64,000 bases of DNA from CAMAVH01 sp046297835 (lineage in GTDB: Bacteria > Pseudomonadota > Alphaproteobacteria > SMXQ01), in the NCBI GenBank assembly GCA_046297835.1, contig JBKBHI010000001.1:124001-188000 (forward strand), given 5' to 3'. The position numbers and the translations under genes are program-made. Shown in pieces: positions 37,966-46,042 of the stretch (its first letter is position 1; the number at the start of each line of letters is the position of its first letter). Below the pieces are notes generated by a model that was not told the DNA's origin, ran no database searches, and was given only the letters and a program-made list of their open reading frames with translations.

Positions 37966-39063
37966 ATGCCGTTCGAAGCCGCCGCCATGCCATCCGGAAC
38001 CGTGATAACCGCCGACGATCCACGCTGGCGCGCCGTGCGGACGCGCGACGCCGCCGCCGACGGCAGGTTTTTCTATTCGGTGAAAACGACGGGCGTCTAT
38101 TGCCGGCCGTCCTGCGCGTCGCGCGCGGCCAACCCGAAGAACGTGCGCTTCCACGCTACGGCGGCGGCAGCCGAAGCGGCCGGCTTTCGCCCGTGCAAGC
38201 GCTGCAAGCCGGACGAAGCGCCGGCTGCGGCAAAGCGCTCCGCGTCGATCGCGCGCGCCTGCCGCAGCATCGCGCGCGCGGTGGCGGCCGGCGAGCCGCC
38301 GCCGAACCTCGACGCGCTGGCTTCGGCGGCGAAGCTGAGCCGCTATCACTTCCACCGCCTGTTCAAAGCCGAGACCGGCGTGACGCCGCGCGACTATGCC
38401 GCAGCCACGCGCGCCGAACGGTTGCGCGCCGCTCTGCCGGCCGCCGCGTCCGTCACGGCTGCGCTTTATGACGCCGGCTTCAATGCCAGTAGCCGCTTCT
38501 ACGAACAGGCGGACGGCTTGATCGGCATGACGCCGAGCGCTTACCGCCAGGGCGGCAAGGACGCCGACATCGCATTCGCAATCGGCCGCTGCAGCCTTGG
38601 CGCGCTGCTCGTCGCCGTCACCGCCAGGGGCGTCTGCGCCATCGCGCTCGGCGACGATGCGGCTGAGCTCGAGCGCGAGCTGCGCGCGCGCTTTCCCAAG
38701 GCGCGGCTCGCGCCCGGCGGCAAAAGCCTGGCGCGACGTCTCGCGCAGATCGTGCGGCTAATCGAGCAGCCGTCTCGCGGCCTCGACTTGCCGCTCGACG
38801 TGCGCGGCACCGCGTTCCAGCAGCGCGTCTGGCGCGCGTTGCGCGACATACCGCCGGGCGAGTCGGCGAGCTACGCCGAGATCGCCAAACGCATCGGCGC
38901 GCCGAAAGCGGCGCGCGCCGTCGGCAGCGCCTGCGGCGCGAACGCCATCGCCGTCGTCATTCCGTGCCACCGCGCGGTGCGGTTGGACGGCAGCCTGTCG
39001 GACTATCGCTGGGGCGTCGCGCGTAAGCGCGCGCTGCTAGAGCGAGAAGCGAAGAAACGATGA
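37966..39063 (+). CDS. ada: bifunctional Ada: methylphosphotriester-sensing regulator and O6-methylguanine-DNA methyltransferase
   Basis: 365 residues with all three Ada modules. The zinc domain has four cysteines (about 46, 50, 77, 80: GVYCRPSCASRAAN and FRPCKRCKPDE), one of which is methylated by phosphotriesters. An AraC-type HTH (about 94-180) follows (LDALASAAKLSRYHFHRLFKAETGVTPRDYA). The C-terminal methyltransferase has the active Cys at about 334 in VVIPCHRAVR. The ribosome site GAGGG precedes the ATG at 37966. Its stop overlaps the alkB start, so direct reversal of alkylation damage is organised as one operon. Confidence 0.95.
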   Translation: MPFEAAAMPSGTVITADDPRWRAVRTRDAAADGRFFYSVKTTGVYCRPSCASRAANPKNVRFHATAAAAEAAGFRPCKRCKPDEAPAAAKRSASIARACRSIARAVAAGEPPPNLDALASAAKLSRYHFHRLFKAETGVTPRDYAAATRAERLRAALPAAASVTAALYDAGFNASSRFYEQADGLIGMTPSAYRQGGKDADIAFAIGRCSLGALLVAVTARGVCAIALGDDAAELERELRARFPKARLAPGGKSLARRLAQIVRLIEQPSRGLDLPLDVRGTAFQQRVWRALRDIPPGESASYAEIAKRIGAPKAARAVGSACGANAIAVVIPCHRAVRLDGSLSDYRWGVARKRALLEREAKKR

Positions 39064-39698
39064 GCGATCTGTTCGCGGAGGAACGGCGCGACGAGCGGCT
39101 GGCCGACGGCGCGGCGCTGCTCGGCGGCTTCGCGCTTGCCGAGGCGGACGACTTGCTGGCCGAGGTGCGGACCATTGCCGCCGCCGCGCCTTTTCGCCAT
39201 ATGGCGACGCCGGGCGGCTGGCGCATGTCGGTCGCCATCACCAATTGCGGCGCGGCCGGCTGGGTGAGCGACCGGCGCGGCTATCGCTACGACCGGCTCG
39301 ATCCGAAAACGGCGAACCGTTGGCCGGCGATGCCCGCGATCTTTCGCGATATCGCCGGGCGCGCCGCAGCAGCGGCGGGCTATGCCGGCTTCGCGCCGGA
39401 TGCCTGCCTGATCAACCGCTACGAACCGGGCGCGCGCATGTCGCCGCATCAGGACAAGGACGAGGCGGATTTCGCCCAGCCCATCGTCTCCGTGTCGCTG
39501 GGCCTGCCGGCGACCTTCCTGTTCGGCGGCGAGGCGCGCGCCGACAAGGCCAAGCGCATCCTGCTGCGCCATGGCGATGTCGTGGTGTGGGGCGGTCCGT
39601 CGCGCTTGTTCTTTCACGGCGTCGCGCCGCTGAAAGCCGGCGAACATCCCGTCCTCGGCGCGGCGCGGATCAACCTGACCTTTCGTAAAGCCTTTTAG
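39060..39698 (+). CDS. alkB: alpha-ketoglutarate-dependent DNA repair dioxygenase AlkB
   Basis: 212 residues. Iron ligands are His130, Asp132 (SPHQDKDE) and His186 (FFHGVAP); Arg203 and Arg209 (RINLTFR) bind 2-oxoglutarate. Spacing is identical to E. coli AlkB, with a shift of one residue. It oxidatively removes methyl groups from 1-methyladenine and 3-methylcytosine. The ATGA overlap with ada shows coupling and likely joint induction by methylated Ada. Confidence 0.96.
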   Translation: MSDLFAEERRDERLADGAALLGGFALAEADDLLAEVRTIAAAAPFRHMATPGGWRMSVAITNCGAAGWVSDRRGYRYDRLDPKTANRWPAMPAIFRDIAGRAAAAAGYAGFAPDACLINRYEPGARMSPHQDKDEADFAQPIVSVSLGLPATFLFGGEARADKAKRILLRHGDVVVWGGPSRLFFHGVAPLKAGEHPVLGAARINLTFRKAF

Positions 39699-39711
39699 GT
39701 CGCAAAGCCTT

Positions 39712-40578
39712 TTAGCTCGCGAGGATGCGGCCGATCGGCAGCGCTTCGGCTTCGCGGGCGGGGCGCGATAGGAAGAATTCGGCGTGATACCAGCCGTCCG
39801 CTTCCATGCCGGTCGGATCGCGTCCGAGCGCGGCGAGATTGTCGAGCACCTGGCCGCGCTCCTCGTCGGAGGCGAAGCGCCGCTGCAAGAAGGTGCGGTC
39901 CACGCTTTCGGTGACATAGCCGTAGGACGCCAGCAGGTCGGCGAAATTTTCGAACGGGAACATGCGCAGCACGAAATGCGCCATCCACGGCCGGTTGTCT
40001 TCGCTCGCCGCGGCGAGCTGTTCGACGGTGCGTTCGCGGGCGTAGCCGATGCAGCCGGTGGAGAGGATGATGTCGGCCGTCGCCACGCGCGCCGCCGCTT
40101 TGGGCTTGAGGTCCACGGTTTCCAGATTGGCGACGATGCCGCCGTCGAGAATTTCCGCGTCGAGCGCGTATTCGACGGCTTGCGCCGCGACGTCGAGGCC
40201 GGCGACCTTCAGCGCGGGGTCGCCGACATGGCCGGCGTAGAATTCGCGGTCGCTCGCCACCAGTTCGTCGCGGGCGAGATCGTCGACCGCCTGCGAGCCG
40301 TAGCGCGCGTAGAGCTCGTCCATCGACAAGCCGTATTTCAGGGTGGCGGCGTTGATGCCGTAGGAGCAGCCGACGTCGAGGGCCTTGATGTCGAAGCGTT
40401 CGCGCACGTGGCGCATCGCGTCGATGACGCGGGAGAAGACCGGCCGGGCGACGCCGGGAATCACGTAATCGAGCTTGCCGAGAGCGTTGAAATAGGGCCG
40501 GGGGTCGGGATTGTCGTAGACGTCGTCGAGGATGATTTTGCCGGTATCGTCCAAGTCGTAATCAAGATGATCGGTCAT
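39712..40578 (-). CDS. class I SAM-dependent methyltransferase
   Basis: 288 residues. IKALDVGCSYGINAATLKYG is the SAM-binding motif I, with LDVAAQAVEYALDAEIL and ADIILSTGCIGY forming later core strands. The N-terminus is unusually acidic (DYDLDDTGKIILDDVYDNPDP). The ATG at 40578 is preferred to one at 40617 since the family-like acidic start begins there; the ribosome site (GGGGA) is rather distant. Substrate unknown. It converges on alkB with 13 bp between the stops. The 160-bp upstream region holds no gene. Confidence 0.75.
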   Translation of the reverse strand: MTDHLDYDLDDTGKIILDDVYDNPDPRPYFNALGKLDYVIPGVARPVFSRVIDAMRHVRERFDIKALDVGCSYGINAATLKYGLSMDELYARYGSQAVDDLARDELVASDREFYAGHVGDPALKVAGLDVAAQAVEYALDAEILDGGIVANLETVDLKPKAAARVATADIILSTGCIGYARERTVEQLAAASEDNRPWMAHFVLRMFPFENFADLLASYGYVTESVDRTFLQRRFASDEERGQVLDNLAALGRDPTGMEADGWYHAEFFLSRPAREAEALPIGRILAS

Positions 40579-40740
40579 GCAAGATAGGTCCCCTGTGTCG
40601 CGATGAGAAAACGCCATGATCCGATGCGGGATCGGACGGATGGAGCGTGAATGGCGGTGAGGGGAAGGACCCTAACAAGAATAGGCGGCGCGGGGCAACC
40701 TATTGGCCCGCAATCCGATAAAACAGCGGTTATTCGCGCT

Positions 40741-41214
40741 CTAGGCGATCAGCGACGCCGTTTTCGCCCCGAGCGCCTGCGCCGCATCGGCGGGCGCGAG
40801 GCGTACTTGCAGCCCGCGCTGGCCGCCGTTCATGAACACGTAGGGCTCGCCGAGCGCGGCCTCCTCGAGCGCGGTCGGCGCGCGCCGCTTCTGGCCGAAC
40901 GGGCTGATCCCGCCCACATGATAGCCGGTGACGCGCTCGGCGTCGGCGGGCGGCATCATCTCGGCCTTCTTGCCGCCGAAGGCGGCGGCGAGCTTCTTCA
41001 TCGAGACGTCCTTATCGGATGGCACGACGACGCAGACCGGCTTGCCGTCGACCAGCGCCATCAGCGTTTTCAAAACGCGCGACGCCGGCTCGCCGAGCGC
41101 CTCGGCGGCTTGCATGCCGATGCGCTCCGCGTTCGGATCGTACTCGTAATGATGCACGGTGAAGGCGACCTTCGCCGCCGTCAGAGCTTGCGTCGCGCGC
41201 GTCGTGCTGGCCAT
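40741..41214 (-). CDS. ybaK: Cys-tRNA(Pro)/Cys-tRNA(Cys) deacylase, YbaK/EbsC family
   Basis: 157 residues. The core motifs are TVHHYEYDPNAERIGMQAAEALG, the conserved lysine in VLKTLMALVDGKPVCVVVPSDKDVS and GYHVGGISPFGQK. It hydrolyses cysteine mischarged on tRNA-Pro in trans, complementing prolyl-tRNA synthetase. Upstream of it on the same strand are radC and map; the gap to radC is 16 bp. Confidence 0.9.
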   Translation of the reverse strand: MASTTRATQALTAAKVAFTVHHYEYDPNAERIGMQAAEALGEPASRVLKTLMALVDGKPVCVVVPSDKDVSMKKLAAAFGGKKAEMMPPADAERVTGYHVGGISPFGQKRRAPTALEEAALGEPYVFMNGGQRGLQVRLAPADAAQALGAKTASLIA

Positions 41215-41230
41215 CGGAGCTTCCCCAATC

Positions 41231-41929
41231 TCACAACTTCCCGAGCGCGCGCAGGCTGGCGTGGCCGTGGCGGCCGATGATGAGGTGGTCGTGCAGCGTC
41301 AGATCGAGCGCTTCGGCGGCGGCCTTGACCTCGCGCGTCATGGCCACGTCGTCGGCCGATGGCGTCGGATCGCCGCTCGGATGGTTGTGCACCAGGATCA
41401 GCGCGACCGCGCCGAGCTCTAGCGCGCGTTTGACCACCTCGCGCGGATAGACCGGCGCGTGATTGACCGTGCCGCGCCCGAGCTGCTCGTCGGCGATCAG
41501 GCCGTTCTTGGAATCGAGGAACAGCACGCGGAATTCTTCCGTCGCGCTGTGGCCGAGCCGGGCGCGGCAATGATCGAGCAGCGCTTGGTGCGAGCCGATG
41601 GCGGGGCGCGCCTTGGCGTCGGCTTCGGTGAGGCGCAGGGCGCTGACGCGCGCCAATTTCAGCGCCGCGACCGCCGCTTCGCCGACGCCGTCGATCTTCT
41701 CCAATTCGGCTTGGTCGGCGGAGAGAGCGGCGGCGAAGGAGCCGAAGCGCGCGATCAGCGTTTTAGCGAGCGGCTTGACGTCGCGGCGCGGGATCGCCAG
41801 GCAGAGCAGCAATTCGAGCAGCTCGTAATCGGGCATGGCGGCGCCGCCGTCGCGCAGGAAGCGTTCGCGCAGCCGTTTGCGATGGTCGAGATGGTGCGGC
41901 TTGTCGGCCGGCGCGGCTTCGTCGCTCAT
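41231..41929 (-). CDS. radC: RadC-family protein with JAB/MPN metalloprotease-like domain
   Basis: 232 residues. An N-terminal helix-hairpin-helix-like part (LEKIDGVGEAAVAALKLAR) precedes the RadC domain with metal motif LVHNHPSGDPTPSADD (His-x-His and Asp). The name radC is historical; a role in DNA repair is not established. Lies between map and ybaK, 22 bp after map. Confidence 0.93.
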   Translation of the reverse strand: MSDEAAPADKPHHLDHRKRLRERFLRDGGAAMPDYELLELLLCLAIPRRDVKPLAKTLIARFGSFAAALSADQAELEKIDGVGEAAVAALKLARVSALRLTEADAKARPAIGSHQALLDHCRARLGHSATEEFRVLFLDSKNGLIADEQLGRGTVNHAPVYPREVVKRALELGAVALILVHNHPSGDPTPSADDVAMTREVKAAAEALDLTLHDHLIIGRHGHASLRALGKL

Positions 41930-41951
41930 GCGCGCCCCCCGACGCCGGCTT

Positions 41952-42782
41952 TCAGAGCGAATAGGGCGGCTTGTCGAGGCCCTTGGGCGAGAGCGTGAAA
42001 ATCTCGTAGCCCGTCGGCGTGACGCCGATCGAATGCTCGAACTGCGCCGACAGCGACTTGTCCTTGGTCACGGCGGTCCAACCGTCCTGCAGGATCTTCA
42101 CCTGCCAGCCGCCGGCGTTCACCATCGGCTCGACGGTGAAGAACATGCCTTCCTTCAGCGCCAGACCTTCGCCGGCGCTGCCGTAATGCAGGATGTTGGG
42201 CGCGGCGTGGAAGGTGCGGCCCAAACCGTGGCCGCAGAAGTCGCGCACCACCGAGAAGCGGTGGCCCTCGACGAAATCCTGGATCGCCGCGCCGATGTCG
42301 CCGAGGCGCGCGCCGGGCTTCACCACCTCGATGCCGCGCATCATGGCTTCATAGGTGACGTCGCACAATTTGCGCGCTTTGACGCCGACGTCGCCGGCGA
42401 AATACATGCGCGAGCAGTCGCCGTACCAGCCGTCGAGGATGACGGTGACGTCGATGTTGACGATGTCGCCCTTCTCCAGCTTCTTCTTCGCGTCCGGGAT
42501 GCCGTGGCAGACGACGTGGTTGACCGACGTGCAGATGGATTTGGGGAAGCCGCGGTAGTTGAGCGGCGCGGGGATCGCCTCGCGGTTGACGATGAAATCG
42601 TGGCACAGCTGGTTCAGCGCCTCGGTCGTCACGCCGGGCTTCACATGCTCGGTGATGAAGTCGAGCGTCTCGGCCGCCAGTCGCCCGGCCTTGCGCATGC
42701 CGGCGAAGGAGGCTTCGTCGTGCAGGACGATGTTGCCCGACTTGCGCGGCGCGGGATCCGGATTGGAGATTTCCATGTTCAT
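41952..42782 (-). CDS. map: type I methionine aminopeptidase
   Basis: 276 residues. It removes the initiator methionine from new proteins. Metal ligands and substrate residues are visible in SVNHVVCHGIPD, NIDVTVILDGWYGDCSRMYF (two Asp), GHGLGRTFH, FTVEPMVN and AQFEHSIGVT. The N-terminus carries about 16 extra residues before IVLHDEASFAGMRKAG. It lies downstream of sfsA on the same strand, 30 bp apart. Confidence 0.96.
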   Translation of the reverse strand: MNMEISNPDPAPRKSGNIVLHDEASFAGMRKAGRLAAETLDFITEHVKPGVTTEALNQLCHDFIVNREAIPAPLNYRGFPKSICTSVNHVVCHGIPDAKKKLEKGDIVNIDVTVILDGWYGDCSRMYFAGDVGVKARKLCDVTYEAMMRGIEVVKPGARLGDIGAAIQDFVEGHRFSVVRDFCGHGLGRTFHAAPNILHYGSAGEGLALKEGMFFTVEPMVNAGGWQVKILQDGWTAVTKDKSLSAQFEHSIGVTPTGYEIFTLSPKGLDKPPYSL

Positions 42783-42812
42783 CGTGAGCGTGTCTTCATC
42801 CTGAGCTTGAAA

Positions 42813-43523
42813 CTATAGCTTAACCGGCAGACGCCGGCCCCAGTCAATCGCCTCGGTCGTGACGCGGCAGTCGTAGCAGATCGCCTCGACGCCGGCGGCC
42901 ATCGCCTCGCGCAGCGCTTTGCCGTAGACCGGATCGAGGTCGTCGGCGGTGGCGAAGCTGGCGCAATCGCCGCGCTGCACCACATAGAGCATCACGGCGC
43001 GGTGGCCGGCGGCGACCATGGCCGCCAATTCGCGCAGATGCTTGGCCCCGCGCTCGGTGCGGCAGTCGGGAAACTCCGCCGGCGCGTCCGGTCCGGCCCC
43101 GCGCTTGAGGTGGACGTTCTTGATCTCGACATAGCATGTGGGCTTTTCGGCGTCAGCGAGCAAGAGGTCGATGCGCGAGGCGAGACCGTATTTCACCTCC
43201 CGCCGGACCGAGCTATAGCCCTGCAATTCCTCAATTTTTCCCGCCGCCAGCGCCTCCAAGGCGAGCGCGTTGGGCAGGGCGGTGTTGAGCCCGACGAGGA
43301 CGCCGTCGGCTTTGATCAGCTCCCAGCTATAGGCCAGCTTGCGCTTGGGATTGGCCGATTTCGACAGCCAGACCTCCGAGCCCGGCGCGTTGAGGCCGAT
43401 CATCGCGCCGGGGTTGGCGACATGGGCGGTGATCGTCTCGCCGGTGTCCAGCGCGATGTCGGCGAGGAAGCGCTTGTAGCGCTGGATCAGCGTGCCGCGC
43501 GTCAGGGGCGAAGGGAACTTCAT
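42813..43523 (-). CDS. sfsA: SfsA-family DNA/RNA nuclease
   Basis: 236 residues. KFPSPLTRGTLIQRYKRFLADI is the family N-terminus and supports the ATG at 43523; the frame is open further upstream. An OB-like N-domain is followed by a PD-(D/E)XK nuclease core (SRIDLLLAD...CYVEIKNVHLKRG). SfsA was first named for sugar-fermentation stimulation in E. coli, but the fold and later work indicate nuclease activity. First gene of the sfsA-map-radC-ybaK series. Confidence 0.93.
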   Translation of the reverse strand: MKFPSPLTRGTLIQRYKRFLADIALDTGETITAHVANPGAMIGLNAPGSEVWLSKSANPKRKLAYSWELIKADGVLVGLNTALPNALALEALAAGKIEELQGYSSVRREVKYGLASRIDLLLADAEKPTCYVEIKNVHLKRGAGPDAPAEFPDCRTERGAKHLRELAAMVAAGHRAVMLYVVQRGDCASFATADDLDPVYGKALREAMAAGVEAICYDCRVTTEAIDWGRRLPVKL

Positions 43524-43717
43524 GGATATCCTCGTGAGCGGCGCGGACCATAGAGGCGCGCCCCGCGATAGGCAATGTATCTGGCGGGGCAGATGGCGTT
43601 GACATTCCGCCGCGCGATCTCCATCTATGGAACACCATGATCGAAGCCCGCGCCATATTCGCCCCTCGCGACCCTCGAGTCGCCGCAGAGTCGAAATGTA
43701 TGCTCGTGGGCTCCGCC

Positions 43718-43765
43718 GCCCCGGGCGTTGCCGGCTAGCCAGCCGCTCTATCCCCGCCCGGGGGC
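43718..43765 (+). other. large hairpin in the 309-bp interval before the zinc-ribbon gene
   Basis: The interval 43524-43832 has no gene. It contains a 10-bp stem, GCCCCGGGCG (43718-43727) with CGCCCGGGG(G)C (43755-43765, one bulged G), about 68 bp before the microprotein start, and a TTGACA at about 43590 that could be a -35 box without a clear -10. It could be a structured leader of the forward genes. Confidence 0.35.
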
Positions 43766-43832
43766 AAACCTTCCCAAGTCTTTTTCTTCGTTTCGCCGGT
43801 TCGGCTCGCGCCGCGCCGCCTTGGAGGTTTTC

Positions 43833-43985
43833 ATGCGGATTCTCGCGCCTTACGTCTGCCCGATTTGCGCCAGCCACCTGCCGCGCGCCGCCGCGCGCTG
43901 CTTCTTTTGCGATCAGCCTTTGCCGCGCGGCAAGGGCAAGCCGTTCGGCGCCGCTTCGCCGCCGCGCCGCCGCGCATCTATGTGA
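43833..43985 (+). CDS. 50-residue zinc-ribbon microprotein
   Basis: A short gene with a strong ribosome site (GGAGG, 6 nt before the ATG). The peptide begins MRILAPYVCPICASHL and has two cysteine pairs, CPIC and CFFC, spaced as in a zinc ribbon (about residues 9-12 and 22-25). A basic tail (PRGKGKPFG...RRRASM) may bind nucleic acid. Its stop TGA overlaps the GTG start of the next gene (GTGA), so the two are coupled in translation. Not recognised as a named family. It may help the Rnk/Gre-like product act on RNA polymerase; that is inference. Confidence 0.6.
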   Translation: MRILAPYVCPICASHLPRAAARCFFCDQPLPRGKGKPFGAASPPRRRASM

Positions 43986-44422
43986 CGGCGCGCGATTTCG
44001 CGCGGCTCGAACGCTTGGCCCACCTTGAAGGCGAGGCAAGCGGCGAGACGGGCGAGGGCTTGGCGCTGCTGCGCGCCGAATTGGCGCGCGCCATCGTCTG
44101 CTCGAACGACGAGCCGCCGCGCGATGTCGTGCGGCTCGGATCGACGGTGCTGCTGCGTCACGCCGATGAACAGGGCGAGACGCAGAAGATGCGCGCCGCG
44201 CTGGTCTATCCGGGCGAGCCGCACGAGAGCCTGCCGTCGATTCCCGTCTCGACGCCGCTCGGCGCGGCGTTGCTCGGCCTGCGCGCGGGCGATGTCATGG
44301 CTTATGACGCGGGAGGCGTCGGAGCCGCCGATGTGTCGCGCCATGTGGTGCGCGTGATGAGCGTGCGCGATCGCATGCCGCTGGTATGGCCGCCGGACAC
44401 GCCGCCGCCGGGCGCCGCGTAA
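43982..44422 (+). CDS. Rnk/GreA C-terminal-domain protein, first copy
   Basis: 146 residues from the overlapping GTG at 43982. TARDFARLERLAHLEG starts like Rnk, and VVRLGSTVLLRHADEQGETQKMRAALVYPGEP, SIPVSTPLGAALLGLRAGDV is the GreA/GreB C-terminal domain (FKBP-like) that binds the RNA polymerase secondary-channel rim. It lacks the long N-terminal coiled coil of GreA, as Rnk does. The end is Pro-rich (WPPDTPPPGAA). No ATG is available in frame between the microprotein and the domain. About 30% similar by eye to the next gene. Confidence 0.72.
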   Translation: MTARDFARLERLAHLEGEASGETGEGLALLRAELARAIVCSNDEPPRDVVRLGSTVLLRHADEQGETQKMRAALVYPGEPHESLPSIPVSTPLGAALLGLRAGDVMAYDAGGVGAADVSRHVVRVMSVRDRMPLVWPPDTPPPGAA

Positions 44423-44457
44423 CGCCTTTCTTTCGACCCGTTTTGAGGAGACTTCAC

Positions 44458-44877
44458 ATGGCCCAGAGCTTGCCCCCCATCGTGATCAGCGAAAAGGATT
44501 ACCGCCGGCTGTCGGAATTGTCCGACCGCACCGCCCATCAATTACCGAAGGTGAGCGGCTTTCTCGCCGCCGAGCTGGATCGCGCGCGGATCGTGCCCGA
44601 CGACGAGGTGCCGGGCGACGTCGTGACGATGGGCGCGGAGCTCGTCTTTCGCATGGATGCGACGGGCGAGGGCCGCAAGGTGACGCTCGTCTATCCCGAC
44701 AAGGCCGACATCCTGGAAGGCCGGCTGTCGATCCTGACGCCAGTCGGCACGGCATTGCTCGGCTTGTCGCCGGGGCAGTCGATGTCGTGGCAGGACCGCA
44801 CGGGCGACATCAAGACGCTGACGCTGCAATCGGTGCTGTCGCAGCCGGCGGGGGAAGCCGTCGTCGCGCGGCGCTGA
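44458..44877 (+). CDS. rnk: nucleoside diphosphate kinase regulator (Rnk-like), second copy
   Basis: 139 residues. IVISEKDYRRLSEL is the Rnk start and the C-terminal half (VVTMGAELVFRMDATGEGRKVTLVYPDKADILEGRLSILTPVGTALLGLSPGQSMSW) is the GreA/B C-terminal domain. Rnk binds RNA polymerase and in Pseudomonas was linked to nucleoside diphosphate kinase levels. Strong ribosome site GAGGAG before the ATG at 44458. It lies 35 bp after the first copy; the pair probably arose by duplication. The 3' end overlaps the end of a convergent binding-protein frame by 68 bp. Confidence 0.85.
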   Translation: MAQSLPPIVISEKDYRRLSELSDRTAHQLPKVSGFLAAELDRARIVPDDEVPGDVVTMGAELVFRMDATGEGRKVTLVYPDKADILEGRLSILTPVGTALLGLSPGQSMSWQDRTGDIKTLTLQSVLSQPAGEAVVARR

Positions 44878-45979
44878 CGCCCCGGAAACGGTTCGGGCGG
44901 CGGCGGGTTGTCCCGCCGCCGCCCCATCGCGAGGGGACCCCCAATCCCCGGATTGTGGGGTACTTGCCGGGATTGGGCAGCGCCATGGTCTTTTCGAGCA
45001 CCGATTCGGGCTGGTCGTGCATGCGGCCGATCAGGGCGGCGACCTGTTCGCCGGTCATCGGGCTGTTGATGTCGATCCTGCGCTTCGCGGCGTCGGCCTG
45101 GAAGACCGGATCGGCCAGCGTCGCGTCGAAGGCGCGGCGCAGCGTGTTCGCCACATTGGCCGGCGTCGCCGGCGGCGCGAACAGCGGCCGTCCCATTTCC
45201 TGCGGCGCGTAGATCAGCTCGAGGATGGATTTCTCCTCGGGCGTCTTGGCCAGATCGGTGATGAGCGGCACGTTCGGGAGGTCGGGATGCTTGCTCAGCG
45301 CGAGCTGGAGCAGGATCTTGATCTTGCCGTCGCGCAGCATGTCGGCGTGCGCCGCCTTGATCGAGGAATAGTTCCAGCTGCCGACGCCGTCCAGCTCGCC
45401 GCGCTCGACCGCCAGCATCGCTTCGCGCGAGCTGGAATAGCCGCGGATGATGTCGAACTGCGTGCCGAACATGCGGTTCATCACGGTCGGAGAGATGACG
45501 TTGCCCGACGTCGCGCCGCCGCCGCCGACGATCATCTTGCGCTTCTTGACGTCCTCGATGCTCGTGATGCCGGTGGTGTGCCAGGCGATCACCGCGGCGA
45601 CCTCGCTGGTCATGCTGCCGATCCAGACGAACTTGTTCGGGTCGAAGCGGATGTTCGGCGTGCGGAACAGCTTGGCGGTGGCGGTGTTGCCGCTAGCGAT
45701 GCCGATGAAAGTGCCGTCGGGCGGCGCGATCTCGAAGGTGTAATTGGCGGCCGCCAAGGTGCCCGCGCCGGGCACGCCCTGCACGATCACGTTCGGCGCG
45801 CCGGGCAGGTGGCGCTTGATGTGCGGCGCGAGCAGCTGCGCGTAGGTGTCGAAACCGCCGCCGACGCCGCCGCCGTAGCCGAGGATGACGGTCTTGCCTT
45901 TGAAGTCCTGCGCATGGGCCGCGCCCGCCACGGCGAACAGGCCGGCCAGAGCGCCGGCTAGGATCATGGTCGTCTTCAT
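44810..45979 (-). CDS. Bug/TctC-family binding protein with an abnormal C-terminal extension
   Basis: 389 residues with a signal peptide (about 1-24, AHA-QD) and the family motifs VILGYGGGVGGGFDTYAQLLA, PNVIVQGVPGAGT and AVERGELDG. The family-like part ends near MALPNPGK. After that about 45 more residues, rich in Arg, Pro and Gly, are read through a 13-bp inverted repeat and into the antisense of rnk before a stop appears. This suggests loss of the original stop or a sequence error. The ATG at 45979 has a GGGGAG ribosome site. Last gene of a three-gene series (hydrolase, NMT1-like, Bug). Confidence 0.8.
   Translation of the reverse strand: MKTTMILAGALAGLFAVAGAAHAQDFKGKTVILGYGGGVGGGFDTYAQLLAPHIKRHLPGAPNVIVQGVPGAGTLAAANYTFEIAPPDGTFIGIASGNTATAKLFRTPNIRFDPNKFVWIGSMTSEVAAVIAWHTTGITSIEDVKKRKMIVGGGGATSGNVISPTVMNRMFGTQFDIIRGYSSSREAMLAVERGELDGVGSWNYSSIKAAHADMLRDGKIKILLQLALSKHPDLPNVPLITDLAKTPEEKSILELIYAPQEMGRPLFAPPATPANVANTLRRAFDATLADPVFQADAAKRRIDINSPMTGEQVAALIGRMHDQPESVLEKTMALPNPGKYPTIRGLGVPSRWGGGGTTRRRPNRFRGVSAARRRLPPPAATAPIAASAS
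44895..44924. terminator. GC-only hairpin between convergent rnk and Bug genes
   Basis: A perfect 13-bp stem of G and C only (44895-44907 with 44912-44924, loop TTGT). It has no T-tract, but its place just after the rnk stop fits a terminator or mRNA-protecting hairpin. Confidence 0.6.
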
Positions 45980-46042
45980 GTCGTTTCTCCCCATTGTCGT
46001 TTTTGCCGACGCGCCGGTTGTCCGGCGTCGCGGTCGTCGCTC

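Noticed and set aside
40579..40740. Possible SAM or SAH riboswitch before the methyltransferase at 39712
   Set aside because: An inverted repeat around CCGATCC/GGATCGG exists, but no conserved riboswitch core could be recognised.
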